This document shows, piece by piece, positions 1-12,117 of a stretch of 64,000 nucleotides of DNA. Below the pieces are notes generated by a model, which was not told where the DNA came from, searched no databases, and saw only the letters and a list, made by a program, of their open reading frames with translations. The position numbers and the translations under genes were made by a program. Origin of the DNA: Lepeophtheirus salmonis (Eukaryota > Arthropoda > Copepoda > Siphonostomatoida > Caligidae); NCBI RefSeq assembly GCF_016086655.4, contig NC_052138.2, positions 13,578,001-13,642,000 of the forward strand, in the 5' to 3' direction. Position 1 is the first letter of the stretch. Each line of letters starts with the position of its first letter.

Positions 1-1120
1 TGATTTCTTTTAATGATCCTTTAATTGGTCATATGGATGCGCAGATTAATTACGATTGTTCACAGTCTGGCATAGGAATCTTCTTTAAAGTCCATTTAAA
101 TAATGTACTTTTTCTTCTCTAGGAACAACTGGGACCCAAACCTACACACATTGAGTTCAATAGAATAATTTCTCCCGAATGCGTTTTCCATTGAGCTACG
201 TCGTTCCATAGTTATTTAAATATTTTAATCAAAAACGGGACCATTTTATTATATAGTACAGTGTATGATACACACAAGATGTTATGAAGATATTTCAGTC
301 TTTTGATTAGATAAATACCCCATACAATTAAAGTAGGAATCATTTGATGATTCCAATAATTGATATTCAAAGGTCTAAGTATTGAACAAATACAACATTG
401 TGTTACGCATAAACAATTTCTTTGGGAGATGTCAAAAATCACACACTGAGTAAGGCAGTTCAGACGCTTTTTTTATACGCCTCAATTTCTCCAAGATTAT
501 TTGACTCCCCTAATTTAAACACGAAATAACTACATGTTTTTGCTATTGCTTAAAAAATAAATAAGAGAAACGAACATTCAGGGTAATCCTCGAATCAAAT
601 GTCTCAAAACCAATCCTAGTAGACAGGATAATTTTAGCAGGGATTACATTCGTAGAAGTACGCAAATATTCTCGATTCATATTCACAAGGCTTCCTTCTC
701 TACCTCTCGAATATAAACAAAGTACAAAAGGCAGTTCAGCAGAAAATTCCGTCTCTCATAAAACTAGAGTAGTTACAATTTACATAGTGTCTCTTTCAAT
801 TTTGAGCACGCATCCCAATTCCGGATTCTACTCTCAAAAACTATTTAATTTAACAATTTTAAATTATCCCTCTTTCCTTTAGTCTGTCTTTCTTTCTCTC
901 TCTTTCTTTCCCCTTCATCTTATCGCCTCTTAATACTTGGACTTTTTTAATAAAATAAATTAAAATTATAACTACTTACATTCTTGAAATAGTCTTTTTT
1001 TGTTGTTGTTCTTTTAATTTGACAGACAGAATTGCACTGTGCAAGTATAAGTAAACATTATACATAGTATTACTATGACTCCATTAGACCAGGAATTGTC
1101 TTTGAATGTGTGTGTGTAGA
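1..1120. other. AT-rich non-coding sequence
   Basis: I see no convincing gene here. Short open frames occur on both strands but have no recognisable motif and the amino-acid bias expected of translated AT-rich DNA. A pyrimidine-rich stretch lies near 880-920. Confidence 0.6.
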
Positions 1121-1911
1121 TGTCCTTTATACGTTCCCATTGAACCTAGGAAACTAAAATTTTGCATGGGTCTCTCATTCGAGTTGGGGCAGACTAAGAC
1201 AGGGGGTGTCGATTTTTAGGGAGGTCATATAAGAAGGGTTTATGCTATACCCAAAACACAAAAACCGCTTTTTGCAGTTCAAGGAGACTAGATAGGAGGT
1301 TGAATTATTTATCATTAGGTGATTGGCGTTTTAAAAAACAACTATACGAATAAATACATTTTCGAAATTCATTCAAAAAAGTTATGGGCTAAAAAATAAA
1401 TGGGTGAAATTTGCTATTTCGTTTATTTCATGTGCAAAAAAATGAATTTCCAATAGAATATGCAATTAGTAAATGGGAAAAATCATGTAGAAATTTGTCT
1501 GGAGATTCGTTTGCATATAACTTTGCCAAATAAAAACTGAAATATCTGTCATTTCCTGAAAAAAAAATTCATATTTTTTTTCTTTCATTTTTTCTCTCTT
1601 TTTTTTCCATTAATTCAAGAGTCAATAATAAGAGTAATATTTTTTCTTTTTTTCTTTTATTGGAGTGGTGGATTTCCAATGATTAGACTTTGTAGATTTC
1701 CTTACTTAGCCAGATTGATATAGTGTGAAGAATCCAAGAGAATTAGAATTATCAGGATCTTTTCCGACAACAACGAAACATTCATATTATATGTATTATA
1801 TAAAAGTATTTTCTAAATATTTTTTTAATTTTCTCAATTAATTTGACCATTTTCAATGTGATTTCCCTCTCCCTCCTTGACCCGAGCAACGCCGGGTAAT
1901 TCTTAACTAGT
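1121..1911 (+). mobile_element. Helitron-like element, 3' end and part of body
   Basis: The sequence at 1881-1896 (CCCGAGCAACGCCGGG) can fold as a stem of CCCG/CGGG and GC/GC with one bulged A and a three-base loop. Ten bases follow, then CTAG at 1907-1910 and a T at 1911. A GC-rich hairpin 10-12 nt before CTRR, with insertion before a T, is the classical Helitron 3' end. No rolling-circle replicase or helicase coding is visible, so this would be a non-autonomous or decayed copy. The 5' terminus (TC after an A) was not located, so the left boundary is a guess based on a change to more complex sequence near 1.12 kb. Confidence 0.6.
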
Positions 1912-3045
1912 TATGTATATTTCTTTCTCGAAGAACAACCAAGACGTAAGTTTCCTCGTTCTGTGAATGTATTATCTCAAATAAACAACGATTTCGAACA
2001 TTTTTGAAGAAAGTATCTCTAATAAATAAAGGTTAAAAATTTTACTGTCAAAAGAGATATCTTTTAAGTTGCTAGATTAATTCTTCTTGGAACTATGGAT
2101 TTCTCAATCAAAAACATTCATTTTCCGATAACTAGAGTTTTAAACATGATAAAAACATTTTCAAACAAATATTAAGAATAGTTTATCATTAGTATTTTAG
2201 ATATAAGCTAATAATTTATCCCTATCTTGAATACCAAGACCTTAAAAAAAGCTTTGAATCCTAAAAATACCACATTTTTTAATGGATTTTTGTGAAAGCC
2301 CTGAGGCTAATTTAAAAAAGTTTAGACTATATTTAGAATCCAAATATCAAACTCTACATATATAAGTACGTTTTGTTCCTGCGACATTTTTATGTTCCCC
2401 TATAGTTGGTATAGCAGATTAGGATATAAAATATTTATTATATAAATCGCTGATCAGTATTATAGATTGTATAAAAATCATAATAAAATATTTCTTAAAG
2501 GTTTTTTTATAGCTAACAAATATGCTTGATATGAAGTTTAAATATATAAAGGGGAAAAATGGAAGGAGCGTTACAATATCTCAAATTTCTTGTCGTTAAA
2601 GTTTTGAATTTTGAAAAAAAAAATATATCAACTTATAGCATAAGAGTTAATAGTTAACACCTGTAGCAATAAAAACTGACTGCATAATTCTAAAAGAAAT
2701 AAAATATTTATTTTTATATCTGGAAAACAGTAGATAATAATTATTGGTTTATTTTCAAAATAATTTGCATTATATATTGTTACTTTATAGTTGAGACAAA
2801 TTGATTGTTGCGACTATCCCGTATTGAAAGTGTACCGGATATCCCCTATATATATTATATATGATGAATTTATTTTATTGACTTTTTGTCAAAACACTCT
2901 TAAGGAAGGTTATACTTTATATATATTAGGTCAGCTGAAACGTTCGTAGGCTAAAACATATATGGAACCACTAATTTTTTCCATCAACTTTAAAAAAAAT
3001 ACATGTACAAGTTTGTTAATTGTTGGACACTTCTTTCGAGAGATA
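1912..3045. other. AT-rich non-coding sequence
   Basis: No gene, RNA or repeat unit could be recognised. The block is simple AT-rich sequence with short A and T runs and TA tracts (for example near 2850-2870). Confidence 0.6.
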
Positions 3046-3047
3046 TA

Positions 3048-3490
3048 TTAGGTTAAGGACCAAGTAATTTCGTATTTTTGCTTTTTTTTTCAATGTTTAA
3101 CAAGATGCGTTACAATCATCCTATTTAAGCCAAGTATGCCCTATTCTGTTTGATATCTTGTTACCAACGAGAATCCAACTTCTTCATAATACCCTTTTCG
3201 TTGAAGCCCTTGTCTGTATTAGAAAAAAACTGGAGACAACCAATTTTCAGAGGCCTCTATTGAAGCAAAACTTGTAACCCTAAGTGCGTTGACCATATAC
3301 AAGAACAGGTGGTAGTCACTTGGTGACATGTCTGGACTGTAGGGTGGATGCATAAGAACTTCAAAACCGAGCTCCCACTGTTTCTGAAACGTCATACAAA
3401 ATGTGTGGTGCCTAGAGTTGTATTTCTTTACAGTCGCAAATTTTAGTTTGTTGTTTTTAAGTGAGAGTTTTGTTGTTCTAAGCAAAAACA
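3048..3490 (-). pseudogene. Mariner transposase C-terminus, truncated (copy 1)
   Basis: The minus strand encodes the end of a D34D mariner transposase, a cut-and-paste DDE/D recombinase. The motif HPPYSPDMSPSDYHLF carries the third catalytic aspartate of the YSPD..PSDYHLF block. It is followed by ENWLSPVFF and, after a frame change near 3235, by FNEKGIMKKLDSRW-type sequence. The element's end is visible at 3048-3081, reading TTAGG... with AGTAATTTCGTATTTTTGC, and is preceded by a TA at 3046-3047 as expected for a mariner target site. Homology stops near 3430-3490. The block holding the second catalytic aspartate is degraded (KKYNSRHHT), and no opposite terminal repeat was found. This is a 5'-truncated dead copy. 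Confidence 0.85.
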
Positions 3491-4262
3491 ACAATGATTT
3501 ATATGATCCTCACGCAGTTATCATTATTCTTTCAATCTTGAGCAGAGAACATCTAAGCATTGAATAATTCTATGTGGGTGTACTCATGAAAAATGGAGAG
3601 TATTGCTCATGATTTTTTTAGAGTTCTTTTCAATTTAATCAGACCAAAGTTTATATGTTTGTCGACGCCTAATAACCCCAGGTACTACACCAAGTAAAAA
3701 ATACTTTCAAATTAATTTTAATGAAACTTCTTTAAACTTATTTTGTCTATCTAATTAATTCATTTATTTATTGTGCAGTTGTCATATTTAATGTTTTAAC
3801 AATTATATAAAATGGGTTAGACCCTCTTTTGAAACAATTTTATAGTTAAATGAGTCAATTAGTAATCAATCTATACTTAATCGTTGCAATTCGTGGCAAC
3901 TTATAAGACATTTTATCTTTTAAAATTGATGTAATTATGATTGAGAATCATAATTACATAGTATTGCAGCATGAATCATCATGTTTATAATTATTTCACC
4001 AGAGTAGATTTCATCAATAAATATGCACACGGAAAAATATTTTTCTTTTTTGTTTCTGTTTCTTTTACAACTAAGTGAACACATATTTTCTTCACCATTT
4101 CTTCACACGTGCAGTTTTTTAATAGATAAAGCTTTTTTTAGTATAAAATATCATAACTTTTTATTGGTACATATCCTCATTTTGTATTCCAAGTTGATAT
4201 TGTATTCCTTATAAGTAATACAAGGGGGTTGTACATTTGTACTCATATTTTCTTGAAAAGAA

Positions 4263-4365
4263 TCCCCTGCATATTATTAACCTCTTATTTTTATATATTG
4301 TAGATTTATCAACATTTTGTTTAATGCAAGGAGTGGGTCACTTCCTTTCGAATCCTTATATATCC
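4263..4365 (+). repeat. Direct repeat D, copy 1
   Basis: The stretch beginning CCCCTGCATATTATTAA and ending in GGGTCACTTCCTTT recurs about 730 bp downstream at 4990-5092 in the same orientation, with small differences throughout. The function is unknown. It could be a local duplication or two ends of a short decayed element. Confidence 0.6.
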
Positions 4366-4989
4366 TTTATTTAGAGTGTAAATCATTTACAGTTCAACAA
4401 AACTTAACTTTTTTTTAAATCTTTTAAATTCAATTTATGATATTCTTAGTACAAGAATATCATAAAAGAGTTCGCGTGGTTTAATTATGCCTTCCTACCC
4501 AATTTGGATTCAACACCCTTGGATAATTTCTTGTAGTATATACTTGAGGGAGTTGAAGTCCCTGAAATTATATGGATATTTTATTTTTATAAAATCAAAA
4601 GGTAAAAATAAAAAGAAGTGTGCTATGTATTAGATATGCTGATTTTTTACGTCTAAGTTAAATTTTCTCGAGATTATATGACTGCATTTAAAATATGAGC
4701 ACATATTTGAAATTAACATAAAATTATGTATAGAATAAACTTATTTTCATGTGGATTAAGGATTTCTTTCTTACTCCAAAGATATATAAAGCTATCAAAA
4801 GAATAAAAAAATTAAATCCATAATCTTCAAAAAATATATTGGTTAACAAAAAACTATTTACAGATTTGTAACTAGTACGCCATGTTCTAAATGAATTAAA
4901 TATGGAACTTATTATTATTTTTTGCCTTGTGTAATATACATATGTATAGAGTAAATTGTATGTACATAAATATTGGTCATATGTACATT

Positions 4990-5092
4990 GTAATCCCTTG
5001 CATATTATTAATATCTTATTTTCATATATTGTAGATCTATAAATATTGTGTATAATAAAAGGGATTGGTCACTTCGTTTACATATATAGGTA
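4990..5092 (+). repeat. Direct repeat D, copy 2
   Basis: This is the second copy of the 4263-4365 segment, sharing CTTGCATATTATTAAT, TATATTGTAGAT and TTGGTCACTTCGTTT-type blocks. Flanking similarity is weak (GTACAT-rich sequence just upstream in both). Confidence 0.6.
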
Positions 5093-5610
5093 TATTAATA
5101 TATTTTTTTCTAAATATTTTGGATTTTTGTATAGGATTTTCGATCAAAAATCTTGTCTATCTGGGGAGATGGAAGGGCTCATCTTGGATTTATATGCGAT
5201 ATTTATAACTATGATTCATTTTGATTCATGGGAAGCTTTCGAGATAGATAATCAAAAATGTTTTCTTCAAGATCCTATGAAGTTTACTTTCAATTAAGAC
5301 CACGTTTATGAACTCATAAAGAAAGAGAATGACTGATGATGTCATTTATTTCCAATTTAAGACAGACGCTGCCCAAGATGTAAAGAAATGAAACAATTTG
5401 AAAACAATTTGTCGAATGGCTCCAGATAAATAAAATAAATCCTTGGTATTATTTCTTTTTCGCTATCAATTCAAATGTGATCCTCAATTCACTTTTTTTT
5501 CTCTATCTCTCTTGTTAGCTAAGTTCCTTCATTTCTTTAATGTCTTTCCTCTTTCCTCATTACAGACTTTAAATACTCTCATTTAATCTTAGCGATACAT
5601 TGATATTGAA

Positions 5611-6117
5611 AATGGTGAAAGATTCCTTTCCCAAAGAAGCGTGTGTCACGAGCCCAATTTTCGGCGATATGGGCGTCTCAGAATATGATCTCTGTGTTCT
5701 AAATAAATTTATAATTGCTATACTGCATCCGTTTTGAAGGACCCCAAGTCTATTTCATCTCATGCTGAGAAGAAATTGATCGATACTGAAAAACTGTTGA
5801 TCTTTTAACTAGGCAAAACTTAACGAGTCTATCCTCTAGATATGTCTTATTGGAGACTTCTCGTACCTTTCTTTCTACCAGTAATTAACCAAGTCCTCTT
5901 CAAGTCCAACGAAATTACATCCCTAAAGATATTATATTACTGCATGTCATTACAGGTTTAAGTCTGACGATAATCCCAAGTGTTATTCAAGTGGAGTTTG
6001 CTCAAAAATCTATAAAGAACTATCCTTAAATTCTAAATATTCGACGACTTATAGCGCTTCTACACCTGTTTTTAAGATACAATTAGTGCTAGGAACTCAA
6101 TTGGGCACTTAACCTTC
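5611..6117 (+). pseudogene. Decayed coding-like region, family unknown
   Basis: I do not recognise this sequence. An ATG at 5611 opens about 41 codons ending near VSEYDLCVLNK. A shift of frame then gives about 33 open codons (with VLKDPKSISSHAEKKLIDTE). Further on, after stops, about 54 open codons run to 6117 (with FKSDDNPKCYSSGVCSKIYK). Residue use is balanced, with D, E, K, C and P, unlike the F/I/N/K/Y translations of neighbouring AT-rich DNA. This suggests an old gene or transposon reading frame broken by frameshifts. No start, splice signal or domain can be assigned with confidence. Confidence 0.35.
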
Positions 6118-6725
6118 TGTTCGCTCAAGTAAAAGAAAAAAAGATTCGTCATTTGTATATTTTAGATGTAAATCTGATTATTTTGGAGATTTTTTCGGGA
6201 AATGTTATTTGTTTGTAAATATGTGCTATAATTACATCACAAAAAAAATAATAATCTCGTATATTTGCAACAACTCATTTCCTTTCTTGTTCCAATGTAG
6301 CCCATAGAATTGGAAGCGTATGAAGCATATCAATTAAGAATCACAATTGAACAATCCTTATCCCGCAACACTTAACAAATATCTTAAAATTCCATAGGAG
6401 ACACCACTTTGTTTAATATGAATTTAAAGAAGAGGCTGGAGAGGCAGTTCCAGGAAGATGTAGACAGGGGTTAATCAATGGCGACTCATAATTTGTACAA
6501 AATATTACAACAGATATTTTTAACTTATATCAAGTATCCGAATAGTAGAAGAAGCTTCTAGTAAAGTCGATAAGAATATAACTTTATTAGAAGATATAAA
6601 AATTTGATCATCTACAAATAACAAATAATTTTAAATAAATTGAAGAAAATATTTCAGGCAAAGAAGAACTACAAAAATTTAAAATTGATTCTAAATATAT
6701 TTTCATTAGCTTATAAAAAAAGTTA

Positions 6726-7195
6726 TGACGGCAATAGAACCAAGGGAAAGAAAATCCGAACATCATTTTTTGTTTTCCTATATAAACATTTCGGACTATA
6801 TTGGAAAACCTCTTGATGATGAGAAAACCACAGGACGGATTACATCAAAGGTACAATTTTCACTCCTTTCTCCGAAGACGTGATCTTTTATTTTGTAAGT
6901 TTTGGATACTGAAACAATGGAGTGGAACCAAACTCAGCCAATGGAGATCCTAAATAATTTGGAACGATATTGGCAGGTACTAAATTTAGAAAATAGAACC
7001 TATTTTAAATAAAACAAGCTTACTGAGAAGAGAATTTTATCAAAGAACAGAAACATTTCAAACTTTTGTAGAAGTTTTCAAGCTTTTATGGATTTCTTGA
7101 GATGTAGAGAAAAATATAATGCACTCATGGATATTGATTTTAGCACAGTGTTAGACACTGGTTCAATTGGTAAAGAGAATATATATCTATTCATT
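6726..7195 (+). other. Coding-like patches, possible broken exons
   Basis: An ATG at 6726 opens 53 codons (including SYINISDYIGKPLDDEKTTG). It is followed after about 50 bases by an open run in another frame (VLDTETMEWNQTQPMEILNN), and then from about 7029 by an open run ending at a stop near 7200 (with FMDFLRCREKYNALMDIDF). Candidate GT donors sit at AAAG/GTACAA and CAG/GTACTA. The phases do not join cleanly, because the most obvious splice gives a stop. It may be a decayed gene. I cannot name a family. Confidence 0.25.
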
Positions 7196-7199
7196 ATTT

Positions 7200-9960
7200 A
7201 GTAAGTAATTTTTTTCTTTTTTTTTCCACTCTCCTTTTCAATTAAAGTTGTTCTTTATTTTAATGATTGTAGCAACAGTTTTAGGAATATTGTCATCCGA
7301 AAATTGGACACAATTATCCTAAATTATGTAGTGATTCAACCATTGAAACCCCGTTAAACATAGATAGCCATGGGTATTCCAGAGTGGTGACTATAGCCCC
7401 TCCTACCATTCAATATTTTTGTTTTTTAGCAGAACTTTTTCTCCTCAAAATGATAAATTTGCAACAAAGGATTTTTTTTTACTTAAAACAAATAACAAAA
7501 TCCAAAACCCCCACAAAAAAATAAAAAAAAATAATCCTACGGATGCCACTGTTAGCGGCCTTTGGATTTGCCATTGTAAAAAATTATTTGTACAGTAGCG
7601 AAATCTGGACTGAAAGTCAATGAAGAATAAAACCTTTAATATCTTATCAGACCAATGGAAATTTTTACTATCCATAGTTATAAACAAATGAAAAGTGAAT
7701 GACAGGGTGAACATTTTGGGGATTATATGGAACTCTGAAGGGCATTGCCCCTCCAATTGGTAGAACTTTTGTTCTATTGCACAAAAGTTTTGTCATGAAT
7801 GAGGTAAATTTTACTAGCAAAAAGAATAGATCTATATAATAACAAATTTGTTTTGCAAATAATAAATACAGTGCCTGCCATCTTCTCAGATGTTAAGAAA
7901 GCCATGAAAAGGAAGAAGTTTGGCTCAATTGATATATATCCTCCTTAAAAAGACCTTGCAAGCAATTAAGAGGGGGATTATATTTATTTAAGGACATTAA
8001 TCTTAATATATAAATATAAGAAGTTATTTGTTGATATTATTTGAAAAGCATAACTAAAATGGATAAGTTTGATCACCAAATTATCAATCTATGACATTCT
8101 TCCAATCCCTTCTGTTATCTACAATGATTCCATCAATGGGATATTGAGACAATGAACAAGTGTACAAAGAACTGTTTGTTCCAAGATTCCGATATTGGAC
8201 ACTAATAGTATTATTGATATCATACACAGAATAAATTTTTTCAAAAATATTCCAGGACCTGAGGAGCATAAGAGTATTGTCCTGTTTGAAAACACTTTGC
8301 TGTTCACAATTTATATTTTAATAATAAAAAATTATTTTTTTCTCTACTCCTTATCCCATGATATTTTAAATTTCATTATTGGGCCTTGAAGTCTACGGAA
8401 CCAGGAACCATGGTAAAAAGTTATACAACTATTAGGTCTGCCAGTATCTTCTGGGAGAAAAAAAAAGTTATCTGTAAGGAATCCATAAGGGTAAGAAATG
8501 ATTTTTCCAGTTACAGATCTCGAAAGTTATCATTAGTTTTTCAAGCCATGCAAAGATAACAGGAAAATATACAATAATACACTGCAAGTCTTTATTGACT
8601 GTCTAGCTGTAAGTTCTTACAGCTAAATTTGAAAGATACTCAGTCAAATCAGAAAGCTACATTGTTTTTGAGAATTACTTCTACTCAGGTATACAATATT
8701 GAAGAAGGACGTTATTTGAATGTTGCCATAAGTAGCGCAATTATGTGGCACATAAATTAACTAAAGAGAAACTTATCAAAATAATATGAAATTTGAGAAA
8801 TAATTATATCAGCAGGGGAAAGATGTTTTGAAACATAATTTTTACGGATATATAGAAGAAAAAAAAAGGGATTATTGATAGTTGAATTTGATTTGATTTA
8901 ATTTTTAGGTTTTTAGTCAAAGGAAATTAATTTTTAAACACAATTTTGAAAGATATCTTTTTTTATAAAAGCAAGTTTCCTTTTGTCTGTACAGTCAATA
9001 TCTTTAAATATATCCCTTGCTGTAAAATATATATTTATAAAGTAAATATAGGTCATATGTACCTTTTACATGTTGAAACAAAGAGTTAAAACAAATAGTA
9101 GATGTTTGATTTCTAAGAAAGAGGGAGAAAAAAGTTTTTTTCAATGTTTTGTTGGTTAATAAGTTAAACCTTTTTTATTTGAAAACTATCTTAAATCTAA
9201 AACTTTTATAGGGTATAATAAATATTTATTTTATAATTTATCCTTGAACAAAGGATTGTTTATTAAATGATTTCCTGGTCACTTGCTAAACTATGTTAAA
9301 TACCAAATATAAAATAGTAGTTTCATTTTATTTAAGGTATTTTGCAAAGTTATGCCTGGGATAGCAAAAATTTTATCCAAAAATTATGGAAATATTAATA
9401 TTTCATATAGAAATTAAAATTGAATTATTCCAAATTAAAAAAGATTAGGCTTCAAAAATTAAGCATTACAAAATTGAAAAAAGGATGGTTGAAAATGTAT
9501 TTGTTTCTTTCTTCAAAACGTCAATCATTTTCATTTTATATACATACAAAATATATAGAACTAAAAAAAAAAAGAATTCATTGTTTATATAACTCCTATT
9601 TACTATAAAAAATATAACGATATCAAAGCCTTTTGTAGTTACTATATGTGAACATGTGTTTAATAAGTGTATGTACTTGAAAAATATAAGCGTATACATA
9701 TAGTAATTCAATTACTCATTTTCCATAGACTCACTTTCTGGCTCCTGTTTCATAATTAAATTCCCTACCTATATAACAGTTCTACAATATTAATAAATTG
9801 GTAAGTACTTTAGCGACATACGAAAAAAATCTAAATGAGATTATTTATTGGTATCTTTAAATTACATACTTTGATGAATAATTTTATATATATTTTGTAT
9901 TAGCGGTCGTACCTGTCACTACTCTGAGTTATTAGGCCACGAAAAAAAGACAAACTTTAC
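7200..9960. other. AT-rich non-coding block
   Basis: No gene is supported. At 7380-7770 a G/C-richer stretch contains two GCCCCTCC motifs about 350 bp apart, which may mark an old transposon, but no matching terminal repeats could be aligned. A 9-bp inverted repeat (AGCTGTAAG / CTTACAGCT) lies at 8605-8624. The remainder is AT-rich with overlapping chance frames. Confidence 0.5.
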
Positions 9961-9964
9961 TCAA

Positions 9965-10142
9965 GATAATATAGAAGATAATTCCCCAAGAAATCCTCAG
10001 TTTTATTCTCCGTTTTGTCCATTTCTCAAGAAAAAATAATAATAATTATATCAGCTGGATAAAATAGAAAAAAACAAAACATGCTCAGGTTGTCAAACAC
10101 AACAAAACTCACACTCTAAAAATGCTAAAGATTTACAAACCC
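9965..10142 (+). repeat. Dispersed repeat E, copy 1
   Basis: This matches 26840-27040 in the same orientation. Shared blocks are AGAAGATAA, AAGAAATC, a TTTTA-T-CTC segment, and a final AAAAATGCT.A.GATTTACAA block. It lies immediately upstream of a mariner copy, so the mariner may have landed inside it. No coding capacity. Confidence 0.55.
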
Positions 10143-10148
10143 TTAATA

Positions 10149-10951
10149 ATTGGTGGGGGAACAAGTAATTTAGTATTTTTTGCTTTATGTCAATGATTTT
10201 TATAAGAACTGTTACATTCATCCGACTTCAACTGTTTATCCTCCGCTCTGTTCAATAACTTGTTGCCAAGGAGAATCCAACTTCATGATGCCCTTTTTCT
10301 ACCTAGAAGCCCTTATCCCTATTGGCAAAAACAGGGACAACCAATTTTCACAAGCCTCTATCGAGAGTAAATTTGTAGCTCCAAGCACGTTGGCTATAGA
10401 AAGGAACAGGTGGTAGTCACTTCGTGTCAGGTCAGGACTATAGGATGGATGTATAAGCCCTTTCCACCAGAGCCCCTGGAGCTTTTGGCTTCTCATCAAA
10501 TATGTGTCTGGGGCCTAGCACTCTCTTGATGATGTCTGGTTGTCTCTTATTCATCAATGCAGGACGTTTCTGTTCGATAGCAAGCTTCAAACGGTCGAGT
10601 TGTTCACAGTAGAGGATAGAATTTACCTCAACTACGAAATCGATTGAAGCAATTTTGTGCAACATGAACCGACAGGCTAACGACTCCATATAAATTGCAA
10701 ATTTGATTGGTTACTTTCGATTTGTTTTACCATTTCAGGTTGTAAAAATGTAAAATATGGCGAATTTCTTCATTTGAGACCTCCATACTTGACGCACGAT
10801 AATTTGCGATTGAACTGGCCGAGTACAATACTGTTCAAAAGCTTTGTAGATTACAACTCAGAACTTTACAATCCGATATGATCAATAATGAACAAGATAT
10901 ATTTAGTTAAACAAAGGAGCGGGAAATACAAAATTATTTTCCCCCAACATA
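10149..10951 (-). mobile_element. Mariner element, internally deleted, both ends present (copy 2)
   Basis: Terminal inverted repeats are visible at about 10149-10184 (GGTGGGGGAACAAGTAATTT) and 10915-10950 (inverse of GTTGGGGGAAAATAATTTTG). The element is about 0.8 kb instead of the family's usual 1.2-1.3 kb. Between them the minus strand encodes decayed D34D mariner transposase. YCEQLDRLKLAIEQKRPALM lies near 10540-10610 and HPSYSPDLTRSDYHLF lies near 10405-10460, followed by NWLSLF. The QDNARPH block with the second catalytic aspartate is missing between these pieces, and the N-terminal HTH half is largely lost. The reading frame changes near 10500. It is inactive, but the ends could be a substrate for a related transposase. 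Confidence 0.85.
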
Positions 10952-11769
10952 ATATATACAAATTTTTATGTTTGTACTCCCTTTTTGAATATGACAATGT
11001 GAGTTTTAGCTACACACATTTGTTGCTAAACCTCATTGAAAGTCATATTCATTATTATTTACATACTTCCTCTTTATATATATATATATGACGTGCTGAG
11101 CTTTAACTAGACATGCTCCTTGTTAAAAATTAGTACTTCTCAGAGAATCAAACAAACAAACATTACTTAGATAGTAAGAAAGTATCAATATTATTACTTC
11201 ATATTAACTTATTTATCGCTTGTCCCTAAAAATACTTACTTCTTTCTTTCTAAAGCTGATTGTGGCATTGCCTTCTTTTTTTTTTTTTCCTCACCCTTCA
11301 TTTTTGACGCATGACTGAAAAAATATTTTCATGCTTTGATACATTGTGTACCTGATCAAAATATGTAATGAATTTAATCTTTTATATGTAATACAACTAA
11401 TTATTGTCATTTTCAGGCAATATCTAATTGATTATGTCATAAAATAATGTATTAAATATAGGTAGGTAGGGTATTACCAAACAGACAAAGACGTGTTGTA
11501 GATAGTGTATGAAGTATTGGTGAGCTAAGATATTTTCAAAAAAGCAGAGATGTATTAATATCACTTTGTATTAAAAAATACGTAAAATGAGATTATTTAA
11601 ATCGATAAGAATAAACCAACAAAAACATAATAAATGTAAATATTTAGTATTGGGTACTGATGCATTACTAAATTAATATTAAAGTCAATATCTGCAGAGC
11701 CATTAAGTCATGAAAAAAATTCTATAACAGAGGACGTAATTTATAAGCAAGGAAAATTTCTTAATGAAG
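10952..11769. other. AT-rich non-coding block
   Basis: No gene is supported. A short TA microsatellite is at about 11077-11089 and a T-run at 11276-11288. The open frame at 10888-11091 starts in the mariner end and runs into this simple sequence, so it is not credible. Confidence 0.55.
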
Positions 11770-12070
11770 CGACGTAGCTTCGTAAGTAACGCTGAGAAAG
11801 AGCAAGGGTAATTTTTTGAAGCTGAAACTTAATCGACTAAACAATGTACATTATAGTTTGTCTTACATCAATCAATCCAAATCTAGTATAGAAACATCCT
11901 ACACTTGAATAAAAGCTGAAGAGTTAGAAGAAGAAAAAATCAAATCAAATGTTAAATACCGTAAGGATCGAATCTTGATTATTTGAAGCGCCCTTTATAT
12001 TGTTGACATACCGATTTATTACTACTACGACGACGTCAACTACTTTATCTCATTATCACTATGTTTTTAA
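11770..12070 (+). repeat. Dispersed repeat family C, copy 1
   Basis: This aligns by eye over nearly its whole length with 58290-58600 in the same orientation. Shared blocks include CGCTGAGAAA.AGCAAG, AATCACTCCAAATCT-like sequence, GAAGAGYT, a GAGGATCGAAT block, GAAGC.CCCTYTAT, and TTATTACTACT. It is non-coding and of unknown class. The recurrence suggests a MITE or the untranslated part of a larger mobile element. Confidence 0.65.
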
Positions 12071-12117
12071 CCTTTTCGGTGTTAGTATAAAAATTTGAAT
12101 TTCTATTAAGAAACATA

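Larger units (their letters stand above)
3491..5610. other. Non-coding block with a hairpin and a duplicated segment
   Basis: No gene is supported. A perfect 12-bp inverted repeat with a 3-nt loop occurs at 3931-3957 (GTAATTATGATT / AATCATAATTAC). A duplicated segment is listed separately at 4263-4365 and 4990-5092. The open frame at 5046-5297 overlaps the second copy and matches nothing I recognise. Confidence 0.5.

Noticed and set aside
7445..7756. A 103-codon minus-strand frame
   Set aside because: It consists largely of poly-A/T-driven residues and has no recognisable motif. It overlaps a possible but unproven transposon patch.
7380..7770. Possible MITE with two GCCCCTCC motifs
   Set aside because: The motifs are in direct rather than inverted orientation, and the flanking bases could not be aligned as terminal repeats.
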